The notes: generated from the letters alone by a model not told the origin. A stretch of 64,000 nucleotides of DNA from an uncultured Bacilli bacterium (GCA_934098485.1 CAKOOH010000005.1:1-64000), one strand, 5' to 3'. Shown: positions 35,299 through 45,046, counted from the stretch's first letter. Numbers and translations: made by a program.

Positions 35299-35375
35299 GA
35301 AGATTTTAGACAAAACACATCTATTTGTTGCATAAATTTTTTAATTCTAGACAAGGCAACTAAAATCTTTTAAAA
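35299..35375 (+). terminator. Possible long-loop terminator
   Basis: AAGATTTTAG (35299) pairs with CTAAAATCTT (35360) followed by TTAAAA; the ~50-nt loop makes it less certain. Confidence 0.4.
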
Positions 35376-35399
35376 TGATAATAGAAAGGAGTTTATATA

Positions 35400-35966
35400 A
35401 TGTTACAGAAGTTAAACAAATTATATTTATCATCAATAATAATTTCTATTTTAATGTTTATTTTAGGTTTAATCTTTATTATTTTTCCTGAAGTATCATT
35501 TACAACTATGACTTATGCTTTATCTGCAATACTTATAGTAAACGGAATTTACTTTATCGTTGATAAAGAATCTAGTATATTTTCATCAAGTTTCTTAACT
35601 TTAGGAGTAGTTGAATTATTACTAGGAATTATTATGATAATTAATCCAGACATCGTAAAAACATTATTCCCAATCTTTGCTGGCATCGTAATCATTACTA
35701 AAGCCGCTTTAGATTTTAGATTAGCGATTATGCTATCTAAATACGATATTGGTAGTTGGGTATCTATGTTAATATCTTCTATAATTTCTATAATTTGTGG
35801 TATCATCATTGTTATTAATCCGGAAATAGGTGCTCTTGCTCTTACAACATCTCTAGGCATTTTAATCTGTGCTACATCCGTTACTGGTGTAATTGATACT
35901 ATAATTATTAAAAAGAATATTAAAGAAATTGTAAAATTACTAGATAATAAAAAAGAAGCAAAATAA
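35400..35966 (+). CDS. HdeD/DUF308 family membrane protein
   Basis: 188 residues with six evenly spaced hydrophobic segments, three repeats of the pattern ...SILMFILGLIFIIFPE / LLLGIIMIINPDIV / IICGIIIVINPEIG, characteristic of DUF308 proteins. E. coli HdeD is acid-stress linked, but the role in Firmicutes is unknown. Strong ribosome site (aaaggag). Ends at a bidirectional terminator facing the TetR gene. Confidence 0.85.
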   Translation: MLQKLNKLYLSSIIISILMFILGLIFIIFPEVSFTTMTYALSAILIVNGIYFIVDKESSIFSSSFLTLGVVELLLGIIMIINPDIVKTLFPIFAGIVIITKAALDFRLAIMLSKYDIGSWVSMLISSIISIICGIIIVINPEIGALALTTSLGILICATSVTGVIDTIIIKKNIKEIVKLLDNKKEAK

Positions 35967-35972
35967 AAAGAG

Positions 35973-36004
35973 TTCACATCATTTCAAATGTGAATTTTTT
36001 TTTT
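35973..36004. terminator. Bidirectional terminator
   Basis: TTCACAT / ATGTGAA hairpin with a T10 run on the plus strand, between convergent genes. Confidence 0.7.
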
Positions 36005-36572
36005 ATAAACTTAAAATATCTTCAGGAATTAAAATCTTTAAATAATTAATTAAATCTTCTTTGGTGTATTTGCCGGTTCCATTAATCCATTCAACTCCAA
36101 TATTAATAACCCCGCCTAAATAAAATTTCGCAATAACTTCTCTAGGAATTTTTGTTTTAATATCATCAAGTTCTAATCTTTTTAAGACATCATTATTTAC
36201 AACACTAAGTAAAATATCCATCATAATACTATTTCTATTATTAACCATAATTGTATTATAAATATCTTTTTTATCTTCAATATGATCTAAAAATAAACTA
36301 ATTAATTGAATGTAGTAATCTCTAATATTTAAATTTTTATTACTTTTTTCTAATTCTTTAACAAATTCTTCCTTTAAAAAATTCAAAAAATCTTGTAAAA
36401 GTTCATATTTATCTTGGTAATGAGCATAAAAAGTCGAGCGATTTATTAAAGCTTTAGTACAAATATCTGATACCTTAATCTCTTCAAACTCCTTTTCCTT
36501 CATTAATTCAATTAAACTATTATATAAGACATTTTTAGTTTTAACCACCCTTAAATCAGTTTTTTCCTTCAT
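36003..36572 (-). CDS. TetR/AcrR family transcriptional regulator
   Basis: 189 residues from the ATG preceded by GGTGATG. The N-terminal helix-turn-helix reads VLYNSLIELMKEKEFEEIKV, then ICTKALINRSTFYAHYQDKYEL, the TetR signature. The C-terminal domain is all helical. It is divergent from the MMPL transporter gene, with ~175 bp between starts. Repression of that transporter is the simplest inference; a small dyad TGTT-GGAA-AACA at 36664 is one possible site. Confidence 0.9.
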   Translation of the reverse strand: MKEKTDLRVVKTKNVLYNSLIELMKEKEFEEIKVSDICTKALINRSTFYAHYQDKYELLQDFLNFLKEEFVKELEKSNKNLNIRDYYIQLISLFLDHIEDKKDIYNTIMVNNRNSIMMDILLSVVNNDVLKRLELDDIKTKIPREVIAKFYLGGVINIGVEWINGTGKYTKEDLINYLKILIPEDILSL

Positions 36573-36748
36573 AAACATCACCAAGTAAATTATAAATCAA
36601 AAACCTACAAAAGAAAAGATAACTACTAAAATGTTGCTTATTATCAATACATAACTATAAAAGTGTTGGAAAACATACAAAAATAGAAATATATTTATTC
36701 ACATTTCGCCTATAGAATAATAGAATGTATAGCGAAGGAGAAATTTAT

Positions 36749-39700
36749 ATGAAAAAATTTGCTAAAAAAATATGCGAAAAGAAAAAGTTAATCATATTTA
36801 TATCAGCCTGCTTATTAGTCTTATCTTTTATTGGTATGTCCTTAACTAGAGTAAATTATGATATTTTAGTGTACTTACCAGAAGATATTGAAACTATCAA
36901 AGGTCAAAATATCTTAACTGAAGATTTCGATATGGGTTCTTATTCCATCGCGGTCATTGAAAACTCTAAAGGAAAAGATATCCTAAAATTAGAAGAAAGA
37001 ATTAAAAAGGTTGAAGGAGTAAATAACGTTGTATCTTTATATGATGTAATTGGTACTAATATTGATATCAATATGTTGCCAAGTGAAATTAAAGATCATT
37101 TCCATGAAGAAAATACCGACATGCTATTTATTACCTTTGCTGGTGGTACATCAAGTGAAGAAACTATTAATGCAGTTAAAGAAATTCGTACTCTTGATGA
37201 CAATTTAAATCTTGGTGGGATGAGTTCCATGGTTCTCGATACCATGAATTTGTCTGAAAGTGAAATTACCATTTATATTATTATTGCGGTTGCTCTATGT
37301 ACTTTAGTCTTAGAGTTATCCCTAGATTCATATGTAGCCCCTATATTACTTTTACTTAATATTGGTGCTGCTATCCTAGTAAACTTAGGAACAAATGTCT
37401 TTCTAGGCCAAATATCCTATATAACTAAAGCCTTAGTTGCTGTTTTACAATTAGGTGTTACTACTGATTTTTCTATTTTCTTATACCATTCATATGAAGA
37501 TAAAAAGAAAAAATATAAAGATAAAGAAGAAGCTATGTCCGAAGCCATTTCTGAAACATTTACATCTGTTATTGGTTCATCCCTAACAACTATTGCTGGC
37601 TTCCTAGTTCTATGCTTTATGCAGTTAACTTTAGGTAAAGATTTAGGCATCGTTATGGCTAAAGGTGTTTTACTAGGTTTAGTATCTGTTCTTACTTTAT
37701 ACCCTTGCTTAATTTTAACATTTGATAAATTTCTAGAAAAAACTAAACATAAGAGTTTATCATTAAACTTTAATAAACTAAACACCTTTGTTGTTAAACA
37801 TCATGTCATTTTATTCTGCATCTTCTTAGTATTACTTGTTCCTATGTATCTATCTTACCGTAAATGTGAAGTTTACTATAAAATCGATAGATCCTTACCA
37901 GATACTTTAGAAAGTATTAAAACTAATGAATACTTAAAAGATCATTACAATATCGTAAGTCCTGAAATTATTTTATTAGATGCTAAAGATAAACCTAATA
38001 AAGTAAACGCTTTAACTGATGAACTTAGAAAAGTTGAAGGAGTCGATTTTGTATTATCATTTGATAAATTACAAGAATATGGCTTTACAGAAAATATGTT
38101 AAGTGAAGATATTCTAAAAATATTTAAAAATGATAAATATCAAATGATTTTAGTAAACTCATTATATGAAGTAGCATCTGATGAGCTAAATAATCAAATA
38201 ACTATTGTAAATGATATCGTTAAAAACTATGATGAAAATGCCATAGTAGCAGGTGAGGGGCCTTTAATGAAAGACCTAATAACTACTAGTAATACTGACT
38301 TTAATAACGTTAATACTTATTCAATTGTCATTATCTTACTAATCTTATTATGTGTTCTTAAAAATGCTTTCTTGCCTATACTACTTATTGCCGCTATCGA
38401 ATTTGCTATCTTTACTAATATGAGTATTTCTTACTATAGTGGTGCCGTTTTACCATTTGTTGCTCCAATTGTTCTTGGTACTATTCAGTTAGGTGCTACT
38501 ATCGATTATGCTATCTTACTTACAACTACTTACAAAAATAATCGTAAAGAAACTAAAGACAAAAAAGAAGCGATGATTAAAACTTTAAATTATAATGGTG
38601 CATCTATTTTAACTAGTGGTTTATGCTTCTTTGCTGCTACCTTTGGAGTAGGGGTATATTCCGATATAGATATGGTTGGTTCTCTATGTACTTTAATTAG
38701 CCGTGGTGCTTTAATAAGTATGTTTATTGTTATCACTGTTTTACCAGGAATATTATTAATAAGTGATAAATTATTTATCAAAGAAGAAAGGAAAGATAAT
38801 ATGAAAAAAAATAATAAAAAATTAGCTGTATTAGCTCTTAGTGCTTTTATGCTAACTGCTAATGCCCTAAACGTTAATGCTTTAACAAAAGTAGAAACTG
38901 TTTATGGTAAATTAGATTCCACAGGAAAAAGCAAATCTATTTATATAAATGAAAGACTTTTAAATAGTTCTAAATTAAATCAAATAAATGATTATACGGA
39001 ACTTAAAAATATTTTAAATATTAATGGTGATGAAACTTACACTATTGATGGTAACAAAATAACTTGGGAAAGTAATGGAAACAATATTTTCTATCAAGGA
39101 ACTTATGAAAAATCTTTACCTATAAATATCTCTATCTCATATAAATTAGATGGTAAAGACATTAAACTTGAAGATTTACTTGGTCAAAAAGGTAAAGTAG
39201 AAGTAACTATTAAATATGTTAATAATGATAAACATACCGTTAAAATTAATGGTAAAAATGAAACTATGTATACACCATTTACTATTATGTTTGGTACTAT
39301 TTTACCAAGTGATGCTGAAAATATCAGTGTAACAAATGGTAAAATAATTTCTACTGGTACTAAAAATGTTGTAGTTGCCTTAAGTGCGCCTGGCCTTTAT
39401 GACAATTTAAAACTTGATAATTTAAAAGACTTAAATAAAATTGTCTTATCTTATAATACTGATAACTTTGAGCTTCCATCAATGTACAATGTTGTTAGTC
39501 CTAAATTAATATCAAGTAGTGATATTAGTAAACTAAATGATTTAGATAAAATCTATAGTAAAGTTGATGAATTAAGTCAAAATATGGATTTAATAGATAA
39601 CAGTACTAAAGAATTAAAAAATGGTTCTAATTCTTTAAAAAGTGCTTTATCTTCATCTATTAATACTTTAAAAAATGATAAAAGTAATGCTTTAAATGAA

Positions 39701-40579
39701 GCTGCTTTAAAAGGCATTGTTGATGCTGCTGTAAGTGGTGTAAATGAAACATTCACTGATGAATATAAAAAAGCCATCGCTGATTCTGCTTGGGAAACTG
39801 TTAAAGCAAATTTAAATGAAACAGATGAAAACTTACAAAATAGTATTTCTGAAACTGTTAAAAATAATTTAACGGCTGCTATTACTAAATATATTGAATT
39901 TAAACAAATTGATATTGTAAATGATACTAAAGTATGTTTAACTGCTACTAAAACTTTAGAAGCTTTAGGAAAAACTCCTGATGAAATGACTCCTGAAGAA
40001 AAACAAAGTTGTGCTAATGTTAATGAAATAAATACCTTACAAAATATTTTAACTGAAAGTTATACTAGCACTGCTACAGAAGTAAGCTCTAAAGTAACTA
40101 TGGGTGTTGCTGAAAAAGTATCTAAAAATGTTGCTGTATCTGCTAGTTATAATGCTGCTATAAATACCGCTAAAAGTGTATCTTCTAGTGTATCAACAAA
40201 TGTTGCTAATAGTGTCAAAACTGCTGCAACTAATTCCTTTGCTACTTCTCTAAATACTTTATATGAAAACATTTCTTTAATTGATAATGGCTTAAATGAA
40301 CTATCAAGTGGTGTTACTAAATTTAATAATGAAGGAATTAAAACTATCGCCAGTCTAGTAAATAATGATGTCAAAGGATTATCTGAAAGACTAGAAAAAA
40401 CTGCCTCTTTAGGAGAAAACTATAAATCTGTTATGAATCATAATAACTTAGATAAAGATAGTGAAACAAAATTTGTTTTAGTTGTTGATGGTGAAAAGAA
40501 AGAAGAAACTAAAAACACTACTGTTAAAGAAAATACTAAAACATCTCTATGGCAAAAAATCAAAAATATCTTCAAATAA
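36749..40579 (+). CDS. MMPL/RND-type exporter fused in frame to a secreted coiled-coil protein
   Basis: 1276 residues from ATG 36749 (ribosome site gaaggag). Residues 1-684 form a complete MMPL transporter: two halves, each one membrane segment, an extracellular domain and a bundle of five segments (first about 170-335, second about 510-680). Then, with no stop codon, comes what looks like an independent gene. ATG 38801 is preceded by gaaaggaaag and starts a signal peptide (KKLAVLALSAFMLTANALN, AxA-like end). It is followed by a beta domain and an Ala/Ser/Asn-rich helical region (about 950-1230), as in YhgE-type proteins. Substrates of such exporters include lipids and peptides. Confidence 0.8.
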   Translation: MKKFAKKICEKKKLIIFISACLLVLSFIGMSLTRVNYDILVYLPEDIETIKGQNILTEDFDMGSYSIAVIENSKGKDILKLEERIKKVEGVNNVVSLYDVIGTNIDINMLPSEIKDHFHEENTDMLFITFAGGTSSEETINAVKEIRTLDDNLNLGGMSSMVLDTMNLSESEITIYIIIAVALCTLVLELSLDSYVAPILLLLNIGAAILVNLGTNVFLGQISYITKALVAVLQLGVTTDFSIFLYHSYEDKKKKYKDKEEAMSEAISETFTSVIGSSLTTIAGFLVLCFMQLTLGKDLGIVMAKGVLLGLVSVLTLYPCLILTFDKFLEKTKHKSLSLNFNKLNTFVVKHHVILFCIFLVLLVPMYLSYRKCEVYYKIDRSLPDTLESIKTNEYLKDHYNIVSPEIILLDAKDKPNKVNALTDELRKVEGVDFVLSFDKLQEYGFTENMLSEDILKIFKNDKYQMILVNSLYEVASDELNNQITIVNDIVKNYDENAIVAGEGPLMKDLITTSNTDFNNVNTYSIVIILLILLCVLKNAFLPILLIAAIEFAIFTNMSISYYSGAVLPFVAPIVLGTIQLGATIDYAILLTTTYKNNRKETKDKKEAMIKTLNYNGASILTSGLCFFAATFGVGVYSDIDMVGSLCTLISRGALISMFIVITVLPGILLISDKLFIKEERKDNMKKNNKKLAVLALSAFMLTANALNVNALTKVETVYGKLDSTGKSKSIYINERLLNSSKLNQINDYTELKNILNINGDETYTIDGNKITWESNGNNIFYQGTYEKSLPINISISYKLDGKDIKLEDLLGQKGKVEVTIKYVNNDKHTVKINGKNETMYTPFTIMFGTILPSDAENISVTNGKIISTGTKNVVVALSAPGLYDNLKLDNLKDLNKIVLSYNTDNFELPSMYNVVSPKLISSSDISKLNDLDKIYSKVDELSQNMDLIDNSTKELKNGSNSLKSALSSSINTLKNDKSNALNEAALKGIVDAAVSGVNETFTDEYKKAIADSAWETVKANLNETDENLQNSISETVKNNLTAAITKYIEFKQIDIVNDTKVCLTATKTLEALGKTPDEMTPEEKQSCANVNEINTLQNILTESYTSTATEVSSKVTMGVAEKVSKNVAVSASYNAAINTAKSVSSSVSTNVANSVKTAATNSFATSLNTLYENISLIDNGLNELSSGVTKFNNEGIKTIASLVNNDVKGLSERLEKTASLGENYKSVMNHNNLDKDSETKFVLVVDGEKKEETKNTTVKENTKTSLWQKIKNIFK

Positions 40580-40595
40580 TTTAATAAAAATATCT

Positions 40596-40629
40596 AAAAC
40601 ATCTTATCAAAAGGTAAGGTGTTTTTTTA
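40596..40629 (+). terminator. Rho-independent terminator
   Basis: AACATCTTATC / GGTAAGGTGTT stem (with G-T wobbles) and T7. Confidence 0.75.
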
Positions 40630-40677
40630 TAACAATTCTAAAATCACCATAAAAACCCGCAAATAAGTCAAATTATC

Positions 40678-40706
40678 TTGTACAAATTCATAAAATTTGC
40701 TAATAT
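40678..40706 (+). promoter_or_regulatory. Promoter of rpsB-tsf
   Basis: TTGTAC and TAATAT with 17-bp spacing. The longer reading of S2 starting at TTG 40678 would lie in this -35 box and is rejected. Confidence 0.7.
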
Positions 40707-40712
40707 ATTAAT

Positions 40713-40815
40713 GGTTTTAAACCAATATGTACATAAACGGATTAAAGTGCCCAGTGGCCTAGCCGGTGCTTTAAGAAGATGTTTATGGGTAAATAACGAA
40801 AGGATTGTGAAAATT
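40713..40815 (+). ncRNA. Structured rpsB 5' leader, candidate autoregulatory RNA
   Basis: The ~103-nt leader is noticeably GC-richer than its flanks and folds into nested stems: CATAAAC (40732-40738) with GTTTATG (40781-40787), inside it AAAGTGCC (40744-40751) with GGTGCTTT (40765-40772, two wobbles), and GGC/GCC at the tip. S2 is known to control rpsB-tsf in E. coli; a similar role here is inference. Confidence 0.5.
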
Positions 40816-41745
40816 ATGGCTGTTGTTTCTATGAGTTACTTATTAGAAGCAGGTGTTCATTTTGGACATCAAACAAAAAGATGGAATCCTAAAATGAAGG
40901 AATACATCTTTACATCTAGAGATGATATTTATATTATCAATCTAGAAAAAACTGCTGCATGCATTGAAACTGCTTATGCAGAAATTAAAAAAATCGCTGA
41001 AAACGGAGGAAGTTTCTTATTTGTTGGAACTAAAAAACAAGCTCAAGAAGCCTCTAAAGAAGAAGCTGAAAGAAGTGAATCTTTCTATGTAGTAGAAAGA
41101 TGGTTAGGTGGAACTCTTACTAACTTTAGAACTATTAGAAAAAGAATTAAACGTCTAGAAGAAATTGAAAAAATGGAAAATGACGGAACATTCGATGTTT
41201 TACCTAAAAAAGAAGTTATCGGACTTAAAAAAGAATACGAAAAATTAAATAAAGTATTATGTGGTATCCGTAACATGGAAAAATTACCTAATGCTTTAAT
41301 TATTGTTGATCCTAAAAAGGAAATTAACGCTATTCGTGAAGCAAGAAAATTAAATATCCCAGTATTTGGTTTAGTAGATACTAACTGTGATCCTGATGAT
41401 GTAGATTTTGTTATTCCTGCTAATGATGATGCTGTAAGAAGTGTAAAAGTTGTTCTAGGTGTTTTAACAAATGCCATTTGTGAAGCTAAAAATTTAGAAA
41501 TCGTTGATTATATCACTGAAGAAGAAAAACCTAAAAAAGAAGCTAAGGCAAAAACTGTTAAAGAAATATTTGTTGAAAGTTTAGAAAAAGAAGAAACTAA
41601 AGAAGCAATTAAAGAAGAAAAAATTGTTGAAGATGAAGATTTAACTTTAAAAACTTTAACAGAACTTAAAAATATTGCTAAGAAAAAGGGTATCAAAGGA
41701 TACTCATCAATGAAAAAAGAAGAATTATTATTAGCGTTAAAATAG
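40816..41745 (+). CDS. rpsB: 30S ribosomal protein S2 with C-terminal Rho-N/SAP-like extension
   Basis: 309 residues starting [19 protein letters not shown], the canonical S2 N-terminus; core motifs [31 protein letters not shown] and [19 protein letters not shown] are present. After about residue 230 there is an acidic/basic linker and a final ~32-residue motif, [20 protein letters not shown] then [12 protein letters not shown]. This matches the Rho N-terminal/SAP-like nucleic-acid-binding fold. S2 sits on the 30S solvent side near S1. No strong ribosome site beyond aaaggattgtg. Followed by tsf, 9 bp on. Confidence 0.95.
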   Translation: MAVVSMSYLLEAGVHFGHQTKRWNPKMKEYIFTSRDDIYIINLEKTAACIETAYAEIKKIAENGGSFLFVGTKKQAQEASKEEAERSESFYVVERWLGGTLTNFRTIRKRIKRLEEIEKMENDGTFDVLPKKEVIGLKKEYEKLNKVLCGIRNMEKLPNALIIVDPKKEINAIREARKLNIPVFGLVDTNCDPDDVDFVIPANDDAVRSVKVVLGVLTNAICEAKNLEIVDYITEEEKPKKEAKAKTVKEIFVESLEKEETKEAIKEEKIVEDEDLTLKTLTELKNIAKKKGIKGYSSMKKEELLLALK

Positions 41746-41754
41746 GAGGAAATT

Positions 41755-42627
41755 ATGATAGATGCTAAAAGTGTTGCTGAATTAAGAGCAAAAACTGGTG
41801 CTGGTATGATGGACTGCAAAAAAGCCTTAACTGAAACTAATGGCGATATGGATGCAGCCGTTGACTATTTAAGAGAAAAAGGTATTGCTAAAGCTGCTAA
41901 AAAAGAATCAAGAATTGCTGCTGAAGGCTTAGCAAACGTCTATATTAGTGGTAACAAAGCTGTTATCTTAGAAGTTAATAGTGAAACTGATTTTGTTAGT
42001 AAAAATGATGAATTTAAAGGTATGTTAGATACTATTGGAAATACTATTTTAAATAGTAATGTAACTACTTTAGAAGAAGCTCTAACTCTTCCATGTGAAG
42101 AAGGAACAATTAATGATTTAATCATTGCTAAAACTGCTAAAATCGGTGAAAAACTATCTCTAAGAAGAATTGAAGTATTAACTAAAAATGATAATGAAAA
42201 CTTTGGTTCATACTTACATATGGGTGGTAAAATTGCTGTTTTAACTTTACTTGAAGGTGCAAATGAGGACGTTGCTAAAGATGTTGCTATGCAAGCAGCT
42301 GCTATGAAACCTGAATTTGTAACTAGCGAAGAAATTCCTGCTGAACGTGTTGAAAAAGAAAGAGCTATCTTTAAAGAACAAGCTATGAACGAAGGAAAAC
42401 CTGCTGAAATAGCTGAAAAAATGGTTGAAGGAAGATTACATAAATTCTTTAAAGAAATTTGCTTAGTTAGTCAAGCATTTATTAAAGATAGTGATTTAGA
42501 TGTTGAAACTTACGTAAAAAATAATGGCGGAAAAGTTTTAAAAATGATTCGTTATGAAGTAGGCGAAGGTATGGAAAAAAGAAATGATAACTTTGCTGAA
42601 GAAGTTATGAGCCAAATTAATAAATAG
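41755..42627 (+). CDS. tsf: Translation elongation factor Ts
   Basis: 290 residues with the EF-Ts signature: VAELRAKTGAGMMDCKKAL near the N-terminus (UBA-like domain), then AVILEVNSETDFVSKN in the core dimerisation domain. EF-Ts exchanges GDP on EF-Tu. Strong ribosome site aggagg. Co-transcribed with rpsB, as in most bacteria. Confidence 0.97.
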   Translation: MIDAKSVAELRAKTGAGMMDCKKALTETNGDMDAAVDYLREKGIAKAAKKESRIAAEGLANVYISGNKAVILEVNSETDFVSKNDEFKGMLDTIGNTILNSNVTTLEEALTLPCEEGTINDLIIAKTAKIGEKLSLRRIEVLTKNDNENFGSYLHMGGKIAVLTLLEGANEDVAKDVAMQAAAMKPEFVTSEEIPAERVEKERAIFKEQAMNEGKPAEIAEKMVEGRLHKFFKEICLVSQAFIKDSDLDVETYVKNNGGKVLKMIRYEVGEGMEKRNDNFAEEVMSQINK

Positions 42628-42635
42628 AGGCTTAT

Positions 42636-43295
42636 ATGAATAAAAACGTAATAACTGGTATTATACTAGGAATCATCGTTTTAATCTTGTGCTATATCGC
42701 ATTTAATTGGGAAAAAGAAACTGTAATAGATGAAACTCCATCATATACTATTACTAATGATTCATTAAAATTCAAAAAAGAATTTGAAGCAAATAATGAT
42801 AAGAAAAATAAAGTTAATATTTCCATTAAAAATTATAGTACTGTTACATATTCATCATATGAAGAAATATTTAAGAAACTAGAATCAGATGAAAGTTATA
42901 TTCTTTTCTTTGCATCAAGTACTGATGAAAATTCTCGAATAATGGCTTCTATCTTAGTTGATAAAGCCCTTACTTTAAAAGAAGATATTTATTATTTAGA
43001 TATAACTAATGATGTTGACAAAAAAGAATTAACTAAAGATGGCAAAATTAAAACTATCAAAAAAGGTTCTGATAATTATTATGAATTAGTTAAAAAACTA
43101 AATGGTTATTTGCCATCTTATGAAGGCCTTAAAGATGATACTATCAAAAGAGTATACATCCCTACAGTAGTTTTTGTATCTAAAGGCAAAATTATTAAAA
43201 TGGTAAATATTCCATCTGAAATTGATAATAGAAAATATAGTAAAACTTTATCTGATGAAGAACTAAAAATATTAAGTGATGCTTTAAATGTTTAA
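42636..43295 (+). CDS. Membrane-anchored thioredoxin-fold protein lacking the CxxC motif
   Basis: 219 residues: one N-terminal membrane segment (about 5-22) and an extracellular domain. YILFFASSTDENSRIMASIL (about 90-109) occupies the place of the thioredoxin active site (normally FxxxxCPxC), and VYIPTVVFVSKGKII matches the cis-Pro strand. No Cys is present, so it is unlikely to be a redox enzyme; binding or chaperone function is possible. Starts 8 bp after tsf, probably co-transcribed. Terminator follows. Confidence 0.65.
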   Translation: MNKNVITGIILGIIVLILCYIAFNWEKETVIDETPSYTITNDSLKFKKEFEANNDKKNKVNISIKNYSTVTYSSYEEIFKKLESDESYILFFASSTDENSRIMASILVDKALTLKEDIYYLDITNDVDKKELTKDGKIKTIKKGSDNYYELVKKLNGYLPSYEGLKDDTIKRVYIPTVVFVSKGKIIKMVNIPSEIDNRKYSKTLSDEELKILSDALNV

Positions 43296-43330
43296 ATAGA
43301 AAGTAAGAAAATACACTTTCTATTTTTATT
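43296..43330 (+). terminator. Rho-independent terminator
   Basis: ATAGAAAGT / ACTTTCTAT stem followed by TTTTTATTTT. Confidence 0.75.
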
Positions 43331-43369
43331 TTCTTTTGATATAATTACCTTAGAATGCGGAGGCCTGTT

Positions 43370-45034
43370 ATGAAAAAAGGATTTACCTTAATTGAAATGA
43401 TAATATCTGTTACTCTTCTTGCATTTATTGCCGTTATAATTATGATTAATCTTAATAAAAATATTAAAGACCAAGAAGCTAAAGAGTATGCTGAATTTGT
43501 TGAGAAAGTTAAAGCTGCCGCTAATATTTATATGGCCGCTAATCCTGATTCAGAAGCATTTGCCAAAGACGAAAACGGTTATAATATTATTAGTATTGAA
43601 CTTTTAGAAGAGTCTGGGTTATTAAGTGCCGATTCTCTTATTGATCCTGAAACAAATCTTCGTTTAAGTGATGAATCTACCGATGTTTCTAAAAAATATA
43701 TTAAAATTTATGATGATGAAAAATTAGAAAATAATGAAAAATCCGAAGCGACTTTAATTGAATATCCTGCTACAGGAGAAATCAATAAATATATAAGAAC
43801 TGTAGAATATGAAATGAATGGCTTTGGTTCTTGTAACACTCAAAAACCAGTTGTAGGAGAAACTATCAGTATATGTAATCCTACTGATGATAATGCTACC
43901 TTTGTTAAATGGTTTTTAGATAGTGAATTAAGTAGTGAAGGTCCTAATGGTAATGACGAATATAAACCAATGGAAGATGTAAAATTTTATGCTAAATGGT
44001 ATAAAAATAAAAGTTCAACTATTAGAGCGATGAAAATAGAAAGTGCCACTTCTAATCATGATGATTACAAAGTAAAAGTAACTTTAGATATTATCGATGT
44101 TTATGGTGGAAAATTAAAAGTATGTCTAAGTAAAACCAACAATATGGATACTTGTCAAAACTGGGAAGAAATTGATTCTGCTAAAGATTCTGTAACTACA
44201 TATACTAAAGAAGTAAATTTACAAGAAATGTTTGATTCTAGTTACACCACTGGTTCTGGAAAAAGTGCCAAATTATATGCTTTTGTTCAAAATACGGCAT
44301 ATGAAGAAGCCTTAAAAGAACGTAGAAGTACGACTAATTTAGTTGCATCAGCATATAAAACCTATAAAATATATTTATTTTGTACTGAAGTAACTGTAAC
44401 ATCAGAGGGAACTTATGGTGATTGCTCAGCCCAATGTGGTGGTGGCACTAAAAGCAGAATGAATAAAGTTAAAGACAAATATTATGATGCATCATATATA
44501 TTATGTGCTGATTCTAAAGAAGAAACAAGCTGTAATACAATGGATTGTTGTTCTAGTACCGTTAAGCAAGAAGGAACATATGGTGCTTGCTCAGCCAAAT
44601 GCGGTGGTGGTACACAAAGTATGACTATCAATTATGTATCTGCATATGATAGCAGCAAAGTTTGTAGTTCAAAAACTGAAACCAAACAGTGTAATACCCA
44701 AGATTGTTGTTCATCAACATATGCATCATACTCATATGGTGCTTGCTCAGCATCTTGTGGATCAGGATCGCAAAGTGTAACCATAAATTATTATTCATCA
44801 TATGATAACCGCTATTGTAGTAGTGAATCCACTAGTCAGACATGCAATGCTGGAAGTTGTTGCCCGGATGGATATAAGGAAGCGTATGGACAATTTGGAT
44901 GTAGTAATCCTAATATTGGTTGTTATAAGTTAAGATACAGAACCAATGAATGCTGGGAATGCAATTCATGTGGTAATTGGGGTGAACAAGTTTGGACTAA
45001 CAATGGTTATTGTATAAAATGGGTTTGCCCATAG
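43370..45034 (+). CDS. Prepilin-like surface protein with InlB-type domain and three thrombospondin-type-1-like repeats (copy 1)
   Basis: 554 residues from ATG 43370 (ribosome site gcggagg). The N-terminus MKKGFTLIEMIISVTLLAFI is a type IV prepilin leader and hydrophobic helix (cleavage expected after Gly). Residues ~40-140 are pilin-like, and ~142-220 form a Listeria/InlB-type repeat (VEYEMNGFG...YAKWYKN). A beta domain spans ~220-335. Then follow three Cys repeats (about 342-393, 394-446, 447-497), each with YGxCSxxCGxG and ending CC, the TSR type-1 core with Tyr-Gly in place of WS. A Cys-rich tail closes the protein. Extracellular adhesin at a pilus tip or on the surface is inferred. Confidence 0.75.
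   Translation: MKKGFTLIEMIISVTLLAFIAVIIMINLNKNIKDQEAKEYAEFVEKVKAAANIYMAANPDSEAFAKDENGYNIISIELLEESGLLSADSLIDPETNLRLSDESTDVSKKYIKIYDDEKLENNEKSEATLIEYPATGEINKYIRTVEYEMNGFGSCNTQKPVVGETISICNPTDDNATFVKWFLDSELSSEGPNGNDEYKPMEDVKFYAKWYKNKSSTIRAMKIESATSNHDDYKVKVTLDIIDVYGGKLKVCLSKTNNMDTCQNWEEIDSAKDSVTTYTKEVNLQEMFDSSYTTGSGKSAKLYAFVQNTAYEEALKERRSTTNLVASAYKTYKIYLFCTEVTVTSEGTYGDCSAQCGGGTKSRMNKVKDKYYDASYILCADSKEETSCNTMDCCSSTVKQEGTYGACSAKCGGGTQSMTINYVSAYDSSKVCSSKTETKQCNTQDCCSSTYASYSYGACSASCGSGSQSVTINYYSSYDNRYCSSESTSQTCNAGSCCPDGYKEAYGQFGCSNPNIGCYKLRYRTNECWECNSCGNWGEQVWTNNGYCIKWVCP
43424..44026 (+). repeat. Near-identical 603-bp block, copy 1 (direct repeat with 46726-47328)
   Basis: Comparing the two pilin genes base by base I find 3 differences over 603 bp, including no change at nearly all synonymous sites. 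Identity drops sharply from 44027 onward. Confidence 0.9.
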
Positions 45035-45046
45035 AAAGAAGGTATT

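Noticed and set aside
36661..36680. TGTT-GGAA-AACA dyad as proven TetR operator
   Set aside because: The dyad is short and AT-rich dyads are common here; mentioned only as a possibility under the regulator.
40678..40815. 46-residue N-terminal extension of S2
   Set aside because: The TTG start is the -35 box; S2 family N-terminus and the folded leader place the start at 40816.
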